DNA of 64,000 bases, from positions 22,780 through 86,779 of the forward strand of contig DIWE01000021.1 of NCBI GenBank assembly GCA_002423435.1, in the 5' to 3' direction. The notes under the pieces were generated by a model. The model did not search any database, had not been told where the DNA came from, and was given only the letters and a program-made list of their open reading frames with translations. Positions within the stretch are counted from its first letter, which is position 1; the number at the start of each line of letters is the position of its first letter. Made by a program: the position numbers and the translations under genes. Below are positions 57,881 through 64,000 of this stretch, one piece after another. The DNA is from Clostridiales bacterium UBA6114. Lineage in GTDB: Bacteria; Bacillota; Clostridia; Oscillospirales; Butyricicoccaceae.

Positions 57881-58861
57881 TTGGGGAGATATATTTTGCG
57901 CCGGCTGTTTTTGATGATTCCCGTCATGCTGGGTGTGACCATACTGATATTTACTATGCTGTACCTGACACCAGGAGACCCGGCGGTCACAATACTGGGA
58001 GATAACGTACCGGCTTCGGAAGTTGAAGCGCTACGCGAGGAGATGGGCCTAAACGATCCATATTTGGTTCAGTTGGGCAATTATCTGAAAAAAACTGTTT
58101 TTGAAGGCGATTTGGGAACATCCTACATAAATGGGCGTTCGGTCACGGAACAGCTTATTACGCGGTATCCGACGACGATATTGCTTGCCATATTGAGTAT
58201 CCTGATAGGAATTGCTGTGGCAATCCCTTTGGGCATTGTGGCGGCAACTCATCAGAATCAGTTGGTTGATACGGTATCCAGACTTATAGCGCTGATTGGG
58301 GTGTCTATGCCGAACTTTTGGCAGGCGATGCTTTTAATATTGATTTTCTCGGTAAATTTAAAATGGCTTCCGGCGACTGGTTTTTATGGGCCGGTATACT
58401 GGGTTTTGCCGGCGTTTACAATCGGGATCCATATGGCATCGAGCGTGCTGCGGTTCACCAGGTCGAGCATGCTGGAGACGATCCGGCAAGACTATATCAG
58501 GACGGCGCGCGCAAAAGGCGCGTCGGAGCAAAAGGTAATTTGGGGGCATGCGTTGAAAAACGCTTTGATACCCGTAATAACCGTTATTGGGCTTCGGTTT
58601 GGAGTAGCGCTGGGAGGCTCTATTGTAGTCGAGTCCGTTTTTTCCGTGCCGGGACTCGGCAAGCTTATGATTGACGCTGTTAAATCGAGAGACTACCCGG
58701 TTATACAGGGCGGTGTTCTGCTGATTTCGCTGACATTCAGTATTATCAATTTACTTGTGGATATTTTGTATGCGTTTATTGATCCGCGCATCAAGTCTCA
58801 GTATAGCGGTAAAAGAAAAAAGCTCGCAGCTAAAAATCAAGCGTCACAGGCGGTGGTATGA
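57881..58861 (+). CDS. dppB: Peptide ABC transporter permease (DppB type)
   Basis: Permease 1 (326 aa) with six membrane segments, the DppB opening RYILRRLFLMIPVMLGVTIL, LTPGDPAVTILGDNVP near residue 28, and the EAA loop RTARAKGASEQKVIWGHALKN near 215. TTG 57881 is the favoured start, with AAGGAG 8 nt upstream; GTG 57872 overlaps the site. It overlaps dppC by ATGA or TGATG. Confidence 0.9.
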   Translation: MGRYILRRLFLMIPVMLGVTILIFTMLYLTPGDPAVTILGDNVPASEVEALREEMGLNDPYLVQLGNYLKKTVFEGDLGTSYINGRSVTEQLITRYPTTILLAILSILIGIAVAIPLGIVAATHQNQLVDTVSRLIALIGVSMPNFWQAMLLILIFSVNLKWLPATGFYGPVYWVLPAFTIGIHMASSVLRFTRSSMLETIRQDYIRTARAKGASEQKVIWGHALKNALIPVITVIGLRFGVALGGSIVVESVFSVPGLGKLMIDAVKSRDYPVIQGGVLLISLTFSIINLLVDILYAFIDPRIKSQYSGKRKKLAAKNQASQAVV

Positions 58862-59778
58862 TGGCTATCAAAATAAATACGACAGATAATAGAACAACAG
58901 ATGACATGAGGCATTCAAAAGCAGCAAAGCAGAAAAAAAACCGCAACAAGAAGGAAATATGGCATAGGTTCAAAAAAAATAAAGCGGCTATTTTTGGGAT
59001 GGTTACCCTTGCATTCCTTACATTTATTGCGATCTTTGCCAGTGTTGTGGCGCCGTACTCCTATGATCAGCAGGATTTGAGCAATATGCTGTCGGGGCCC
59101 ACGGTTGAGCATTGGTTCGGAACAGACAACTTCGGCCGCGATATTTTAAGCAGAGTGATCTATGGCGCAAGAATTTCTTTGTCGGTGGGCCTTATTTCGG
59201 TGGGGATCGGCGGTCTTATCGGCGGAGCACTGGGGACGATTGCGGCGTTTTACAGCGGAAAGGTGGACATGGCAATAATGCGGTTCCTGGACATTATGCA
59301 GGCGATGCCGAGCCTGCTGTTTGCAATATCGGTATCTGCGGTGCTCGGCCCCGGGCTTTTTAATGCAATGTTGGCGATCGGTATAACGTCAGTTCCGCAG
59401 TACGCGCGCATCGTCAGGGCATCCGCCATGACGGTCAGAGGACAGGAATTCGTGGAAGCGGCGCATGCGCTTGGCGCGAAGAACGCGCATATAATCTTAA
59501 AGCACATCATACCAAACTCTCTGGCACCGTTAATCGTTCAGGCGTCTCTCGGCGTTGGGGGTGCGATCCTGACCTCGGCAAGCTTAAGTTTTATCGGGCT
59601 GGGCGTGCAACCTCCCACGCCGGAATGGGGCGGTATGCTGTCTGCGGGACGCGCATATATAAGAGACTATTGGCATTTTGTCACTTTTCCGGGTGTGGCG
59701 ATTATGATAACCGTAACTGCACTGAACCTTATGGGCGACGGTTTGCGCGACGCACTGGACCCGAGACTCAAACAGTAA
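58861..59778 (+). CDS. dppC: Peptide ABC transporter permease (DppC type)
   Basis: Permease 2 (305 aa) with a hydrophilic start rich in Lys and Asn (residues 1-40), six membrane segments, HWFGTDNFGRDILSRVIYGAR near residue 81 (the conserved GTDxxGRD block) and the EAA loop AAHALGAKNAHIILKHIIPN near 200. Two adjacent ATGs (58858 and 58861) overlap the dppB stop. It pairs with DppB to form the channel. Confidence 0.92.
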   Translation: MAIKINTTDNRTTDDMRHSKAAKQKKNRNKKEIWHRFKKNKAAIFGMVTLAFLTFIAIFASVVAPYSYDQQDLSNMLSGPTVEHWFGTDNFGRDILSRVIYGARISLSVGLISVGIGGLIGGALGTIAAFYSGKVDMAIMRFLDIMQAMPSLLFAISVSAVLGPGLFNAMLAIGITSVPQYARIVRASAMTVRGQEFVEAAHALGAKNAHIILKHIIPNSLAPLIVQASLGVGGAILTSASLSFIGLGVQPPTPEWGGMLSAGRAYIRDYWHFVTFPGVAIMITVTALNLMGDGLRDALDPRLKQ

Positions 59779-59792
59779 AGGCGGGTGGCAAA

Positions 59793-60776
59793 ATGAGTTT
59801 GCTTGAGATAAAGGATTTACATATACACTATGACACCGAAGGTGGTTCGGTATATGCGGTCAACGGCGTAAACCTATCCCTGGAAAAGGGGGAGACGTTG
59901 GGCCTTGTGGGCGAGACGGGCGCGGGAAAAACGACTATGGCGCTCGGAATCATAAGGCTTGTGCCGGATCCGCCGGGTAAAATTGTCGGTGGCAGCATTC
60001 TGTTTGAAGATCAGGATTTGTTTGATAAAAGCGAATCGGAAATGCGCAAAATTCGCGGGAATCAGATCACTATGATCTTTCAGGATCCGATGACCGCGCT
60101 TAATCCGATTATGACGGTGGGGGATCAGATTGCCGAGGTCGTGAAGCTTCACAACAAAGGCATGTCGAAGGCAGACGCTCACCACAGAGCGGCGGAAATG
60201 CTGGAAATCGTCGGGATTTCGGAAGATCGCATCGATGAATATCCGCATCAGTTTTCCGGCGGCATGAAGCAAAGGGTGGTAATAGCGATTGCGCTTGCCT
60301 GCAACCCAACCCTTCTGATTGCGGACGAGCCGACAACGGCGCTTGACGTGACAATTCAAGCGCAGGTGCTTACGATGATGAATGATTTAAAAGTGAACTT
60401 CAACACATCCATGATCCTGATTACGCATGATCTGGGTGTGGTCGCGGAAATTTGCGACAAAGTGGCGATTATGTATGCGGGCGAGATTGTGGAATGGGGT
60501 ACGCTTGAAGATATCTATAATAACACAAAACATCCATATACTAAGGGACTGTTCGGTTCCATTCCGAGCCTTGACAAGAAAGTGGAGCGTCTAAGCCCCA
60601 TATATGGACTGATGCCAGATCCTGCGAGTTTGCCCTCCGGATGCCCATTCCATCCGCGCTGTCCGTTTGTAATGGAGTTATGCAGCTGTAAATCTCCCGC
60701 GGTGCTTGAAATAACACCGGGACATTATGTCAAATGTTTGCTTTACACTGAGAAAGGCGGAGAGAGCAATGCATAA
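59793..60776 (+). CDS. dppD: Peptide ABC transporter ATPase (DppD type)
   Basis: ATPase 1 (327 aa): Walker A GETGAGKTT near residue 37, Q-loop IFQDPMTALNP, signature FSGGMKQRVVIAIAL, Walker B LLIADEPTTALDVT, H-loop ITHDLGVV, and the C-terminal oligopeptide-ABC Cys cluster (CPFHPRCPFVMELC), which in relatives can hold an iron-sulfur cluster. ATG 59793 follows GCGGGTGG. The frame back to 59625 shadows dppC. It overlaps dppF by 8 nt. Confidence 0.93.
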   Translation: MSLLEIKDLHIHYDTEGGSVYAVNGVNLSLEKGETLGLVGETGAGKTTMALGIIRLVPDPPGKIVGGSILFEDQDLFDKSESEMRKIRGNQITMIFQDPMTALNPIMTVGDQIAEVVKLHNKGMSKADAHHRAAEMLEIVGISEDRIDEYPHQFSGGMKQRVVIAIALACNPTLLIADEPTTALDVTIQAQVLTMMNDLKVNFNTSMILITHDLGVVAEICDKVAIMYAGEIVEWGTLEDIYNNTKHPYTKGLFGSIPSLDKKVERLSPIYGLMPDPASLPSGCPFHPRCPFVMELCSCKSPAVLEITPGHYVKCLLYTEKGGESNA

Positions 60777-61734
60777 CATGCTGGAAGTCAAAGACTTAAA
60801 AAAATATTTTAAAACGCCGAGGGGCATGCTGCATGCTGTGGACGGAATTAACTTTACCTTGGAACACGGAAAGACGCTTGGCGTAGTCGGCGAATCCGGA
60901 TGCGGAAAATCGACGCTCGGAAGGACGATCTTAAACCTGCTGGAGGTTACAGGAGGCGAGGTCTATTTTGAGGGTCGCAACATCACTGGAATAAATGAAG
61001 GGGCGGAATATATTGAGCTTCGCAAGGAAATGCAGATTATTTTCCAGGACCCGTTTTCTTCGTTGGACCCAAGGATGTGTGTCAGCGACGCCATTGCGGA
61101 ACCTCTTCGTATTCATAAAATCTGCAAAAACGAGGACGAACTGGATCAGCGTGTGAGTGAACTGATGGAAACGGCGGGCTTGGCGGAAAGGCTGGCTTAT
61201 TCCTATCCGCACGAACTGGACGGGGGGCGCAGGCAAAGGATCGGGATTGCCCGGGCGCTGGCGCTCAACCCTAAATTCATCGTTTGCGATGAGCCGGTAT
61301 CGGCGCTCGACGTATCCATTCAGGCTCAAATACTGAACTTGATGCAGGATTTGCAGAGAGATAAAAATCTGACGTATATTTTTATCACGCATGATCTTTC
61401 CGTGGTAAAACATATTTCCAACGATATTCTGGTAATGTATCTGGGCAAAATGGTGGAAAAATGCGGGTCGGATGAACTGTTTGAACATACCCTGCACCCG
61501 TATACGAAAGCTTTGCTGTCGGCCATTCCGATTCCTGTGATCAATGCCCGGAAGGAACGTGTGCTTTTAAAAGGGGAGCTTTCGTCTCCGATCGATCCCA
61601 GGCCCGGATGCCGCTTTGCACCGCGCTGTCCTTACGCAAAGGACAAATGCCTGAAAGAGGATCCGGAAATTGAAGAAGTGCTTCATTCACATGTTGTTGC
61701 CTGCCACTTCGTCCGTGAGATTAATTGTTTATGA
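60769..61734 (+). CDS. dppF: Peptide ABC transporter ATPase (DppF type)
   Basis: ATPase 2 (321 aa): Walker A GESGCGKST, Q-loop IFQDPFSSLDPRM, Walker B FIVCDEPVSALDVS, H-loop THDLSVV and a C-terminal CRFAPRCPYAKDKC cluster. The signature reads LDGGRRQRIG in place of LSGGQ, a variant I have seen in other peptide ATPases. ATG 60769 follows GGCGGAGAG and overlaps dppD. It forms the ATPase heterodimer with DppD. Confidence 0.93.
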   Translation: MHNMLEVKDLKKYFKTPRGMLHAVDGINFTLEHGKTLGVVGESGCGKSTLGRTILNLLEVTGGEVYFEGRNITGINEGAEYIELRKEMQIIFQDPFSSLDPRMCVSDAIAEPLRIHKICKNEDELDQRVSELMETAGLAERLAYSYPHELDGGRRQRIGIARALALNPKFIVCDEPVSALDVSIQAQILNLMQDLQRDKNLTYIFITHDLSVVKHISNDILVMYLGKMVEKCGSDELFEHTLHPYTKALLSAIPIPVINARKERVLLKGELSSPIDPRPGCRFAPRCPYAKDKCLKEDPEIEEVLHSHVVACHFVREINCL

Positions 61735-61887
61735 GAAACGCAGGGTAAACGAGGTACGCATTAAAGCTAATAGTTGGTTCTTTGTTTCGAGGGTCGGTAA
61801 TTTGCAAATTGAAACCGTTTGCTTGGGCTTATTGCAGCTTCATTTGTTCAGCCGACATTCGAATTATATTTTAAAGGAGTTGGGGAG

Positions 61888-63276
61888 ATGAACGGTGAGG
61901 CTGCGATAAGCACCATTGACCAGGAGCGCGGTTTGCTTTGGGAGATTTGCCGGAAGATCTGGTCTCAGCCGGAATTAGCATTCAGGGAATACAAAGCTTG
62001 CAAATTGCTTGTGGAGACGTTGAAAACCGCTGGTTTTCGCGTGGAGACGGGCGCGGGTGGAGTGCCGACCGCAATTAAGGCGAGTTGGGGGGGCGGAAAG
62101 CCGGTGATCGGGCTGCTCGGCGAGTATGACGCGCTACCCGGCTTAAGCCAAAAAGCCGTACCCTATAAGGAATCCGCCGAGCCAGGCTACGGCAGCGGTC
62201 ATGGCTGCGGACATAACTTGATGGCGAGTGCAACGCTTGGCGCCGCTTTGGGGATAAAAGCGGAGATGGAAAAGAGGAAGCTTCGGGGAACCATTGTATA
62301 TTACGGATGCCCTGCGGAAGAGGTGCTTACAGGTAAAGTCTTTATGGCCCGAGGGGGCGCGTTTGAGGGACTGGACTGCGCCATTTCCTTTCATCCAAAC
62401 GTCTTAAACCGCGTTACGAAAGGCACCGGCCTTGCGCTAAATTCGGTTAAATTTCATTTTACGGGCATCAGCGCACACGCGGGGAGAGAACCGCACAACG
62501 GCAGGAGCGCGCTGGATGCAGTCGAACTGGCCAATGTGGGCGCGAATTATCTGCGCGAGCATGTCCCAGCCGATGTGCGGATTCATTATATCATTTGCGA
62601 AGGGGGTGTTGCACCAAATATCGTGCCAGACAAGGCTTCCGTATGGTATTATGTGCGTTCTAGACAGCGTGAGGACGTGGAGGCGGTATACAGGCGACTT
62701 GTCAAAATCGCCGAAGGCGCAGCCATGATGACCGAAACCAAAATGAACATCGAGTTTCTCGGCGGCTGTTACTCCAGACTGAACAACGGGGTACTTTGCG
62801 ACCTGATTCATCAGTGTATGGAGGAAGTCCCTCAAGAGCCTTGGGCGGAGGAGGAAAATGAATTTGCCAGGGCGATTAACGAAACCGTGCCGGGTGAACG
62901 TTTGGAAATCGTCCGAAAATACTCCCTTGACGCCGATGCCCAAATGCACACGGGTGTGCTTCCCATTATGCGGGAAGACGGTTTCGGTTCGACTGACGTC
63001 GCAGATGTAACGCACATTGTCCCCGGCATTTCCTTTGGTACTGCCTGTGAGCCCCTCGGCGTTTCAATGCACAGTTGGCAGGTGACGGCTGCGGCCGGCC
63101 ATTCCCTCGGATTCAAGGGTGCCATTTATGCCGCAAAATGTATGGCGCTGTGGGCGACGAAGCTGATGGAAGCTCCGGAAATGATTCAGGCCGCATGGGA
63201 TGAGTTTAACGAAGCGACCAAAGGCAAACCCTATGTCTGCCCGATCCCGCCGGAAGTACTGGTTCCGCAGATGTAA
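61888..63276 (+). CDS. M20-family amidohydrolase (AbgB/p-aminobenzoyl-glutamate hydrolase-like)
   Basis: A zinc peptidase (462 aa) of the M20D group. Visible are GLLGEYDALPGLSQ near residue 73 (with catalytic Asp), GSGHGCGHNLM near 101 (metal Cys/His in the CGHN motif), CPAEE (metal and base Glu), and the dimer domain FTGISAHAGREPHNGRSALD near 190. It cleaves amide bonds of N-acyl amino acids or dipeptides in the cytoplasm. AAAGGAG precedes ATG 61888. Directly behind the Dpp transporter, it probably processes the imported peptide or aminobenzoyl-glutamate. Confidence 0.88.
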   Translation: MNGEAAISTIDQERGLLWEICRKIWSQPELAFREYKACKLLVETLKTAGFRVETGAGGVPTAIKASWGGGKPVIGLLGEYDALPGLSQKAVPYKESAEPGYGSGHGCGHNLMASATLGAALGIKAEMEKRKLRGTIVYYGCPAEEVLTGKVFMARGGAFEGLDCAISFHPNVLNRVTKGTGLALNSVKFHFTGISAHAGREPHNGRSALDAVELANVGANYLREHVPADVRIHYIICEGGVAPNIVPDKASVWYYVRSRQREDVEAVYRRLVKIAEGAAMMTETKMNIEFLGGCYSRLNNGVLCDLIHQCMEEVPQEPWAEEENEFARAINETVPGERLEIVRKYSLDADAQMHTGVLPIMREDGFGSTDVADVTHIVPGISFGTACEPLGVSMHSWQVTAAAGHSLGFKGAIYAAKCMALWATKLMEAPEMIQAAWDEFNEATKGKPYVCPIPPEVLVPQM

Positions 63277-63294
63277 GCAAACCATATAAAAACT

Positions 63295-63583
63295 TGCGTT
63301 TCACGCGATGAACATCCTTTATCTGAAAAACGGGGGGACCGATGTGGTGCTGAGGGCAAAGGACCGGCCCGAGCTTAAGGCGATGGCCGCGGTTTTGCGT
63401 GAAAAGTATCGGCCCTTTACAACCGTTAAAGTGCTGACGGAAGAGGTCGATCTCGGAAACACAGAGGACGCGGACATGTACGGGATGGTAGACGGGCTGC
63501 CGACGGCCTATGTGTGCAGAGGATTTTCCTGCGCGCCGCCGGTCACCTCCGCCGAGGAGCTTAAAAAATTATTGGATGAGTAA
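63295..63583 (+). pseudogene. Partial second copy of the yyaL 3' end
   Basis: From TGCGTTTCACGCGATGAAC (63295) the DNA follows the last 95 codons of yyaL (from 54888) closely, without gaps, to a stop codon. The first 55 bp are identical and the rest differ at scattered codons (for example RSDLGPM against RPELKAM). The first 575 codons are absent. It cannot fold as YyaL alone. It marks the right border of the segment that starts behind yyaL at 55171. Confidence 0.85.
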
Positions 63584-63586
63584 AAG

Positions 63587-63616
63587 AGCGGGGGAACGTT
63601 TTTCGGTTCCCCCGCT
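63587..63616. terminator. Strong terminator hairpin between convergent genes
   Basis: AGCGGGGGAAC pairs perfectly with GTTCCCCCGCT over 8 nt. It has no long T-run on either side but a very stable stem; it separates the yyaL fragment and the convergent TrpB-like gene. Confidence 0.7.
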
Positions 63617-63639
63617 TATGCTTGATTTGACTCTAAGCT

Positions 63640-64000
63640 TTAAATCCCCTGGTTTAGCGGAATTTCCTTTAACGACTCAAAGCCGGTCTGGAGCTCCTCG
63701 TCCGTCGGGATATAGTCCTCCATCGTCCCGTCGGTGTACTGCATATATGCCGCCATATCAAAATAGCCGGTGCCGGTGAGGTTGAACAGGATGGTCTTCT
63801 CCTCGCCGGTTTCCCTGCATTTGACGGCCTCGTCGATGGCGACCTTTATGGCGTGGGACGATTCCGGGGCAGGGAGGATGGTCTCTGCCCTTGAGAAAAT
63901 CTGTGCCGCTTCAAAGACGCTCTTTTGTCCGATCGCGCGGACCTCGTCGATATAGCCGTCGTGGTAGAGCTTTGAGACGATCGGGGACATGCCGTGGTAG
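63640..64000 (-). CDS. TrpB-like PLP enzyme (TrpB2 type), C-terminal part
   Basis: The frame enters from the right edge (5' end outside the window) and ends at 63640. The visible 120 residues, GMSPIVSKLYHDGYIDEVRA then SRAETILPAPESSHAIK and LFNLTGTGYFDM, match the C-terminus of the TrpB2 group of tryptophan synthase beta chains, with the ESSHA and phosphate-side GTG motifs. TrpB2 makes tryptophan from indole and serine; some members act alone. It points toward the yyaL fragment and shares the terminator. Confidence 0.88.
   Translation of the reverse strand, partial: YHGMSPIVSKLYHDGYIDEVRAIGQKSVFEAAQIFSRAETILPAPESSHAIKVAIDEAVKCRETGEEKTILFNLTGTGYFDMAAYMQYTDGTMEDYIPTDEELQTGFESLKEIPLNQGI

Noticed and set aside
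1..64000. tRNA, rRNA, CRISPR arrays, replication origin, intact transposase or phage genes
   Set aside because: I looked for their hallmarks on both strands and found none that I can support.

Overview
The window reads as chromosome of an anaerobic, low-oxygen Firmicute of the Clostridia type. The evidence is AGGAGG-type ribosome binding sites throughout, lipoprotein-anchored binding proteins, SLH surface domains, a ferredoxin-linked 2-oxoacid oxidoreductase with butyrate-kinase-type ATP formation, a tandem glycine riboswitch and a Mef-type macrolide efflux gene with a ribosome-stalling leader. It is unusually rich in solute uptake. It holds two TRAP systems, one tripartite tricarboxylate (TTT) system, one sugar ABC system, one peptide ABC system, one orphan binding protein and two MFS carriers, most next to catabolic enzymes and a local regulator (LacI, DeoR, GntR).

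Layout. 1-7.4 kb: Ldh2-family dehydrogenase, DapA-family aldolase/lyase, TRAP transporter, ribokinase-type kinase, SIS isomerase and RbsD/FucU mutarotase. 7.5-14.6 kb: two exported surface proteins, one built of nine tandem repeats and one a DUF4127-SLH fusion. 14.7-21 kb: LacI regulator divergent from a GalB-like/GalC-like pair and a TTT transporter. 21-24.2 kb: DeoR regulator divergent from an orphan sugar-binding lipoprotein and an SDR dehydrogenase. 24.2-28.7 kb: a four-gene overlapping Gld-like ABC-2 cluster. 28.9-37.5 kb: sugar ABC transporter, polyol dehydrogenase, cupin, aldehyde dehydrogenase and xylulokinase-like kinase. 37.7-48.9 kb: GntR regulator, TRAP, 2-hydroxyacid dehydrogenase, MFS carrier, KorDABC, butyrate kinase and PduL. 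These last genes form an apparent complete route from a 2-hydroxyacid to an acid plus ATP, and a shared operator lies in front of both transcription units. 48.9-53 kb: mef gene with attenuator, decayed gene fragments, and an ornithine-racemase-like/GNAT pair. 53.1-63.6 kb: YyaL, then an orphan glycine riboswitch with insertion-sequence debris, a Dpp-type peptide ABC operon and an M20 peptidase, closed by a second, partial copy of the yyaL 3' end. The window ends inside a TrpB-like gene.

The most unusual signals are non-coding. A near-identical structured leader (about 135 nt) sits directly before two unrelated genes, the kinase at 35915 and korC at 46597. It places the Shine-Dalgarno sequence inside a 15-17 bp perfect stem and carries a small upstream hairpin with a compensatory base-pair change. 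A second, 19-nt translation-initiation block lies exactly 3 nt before the ATG of three unrelated genes. Four of the five binding-protein genes that have a downstream permease are followed by a strong hairpin without a T-run, which suggests that binding proteins are set to higher expression than their permeases.
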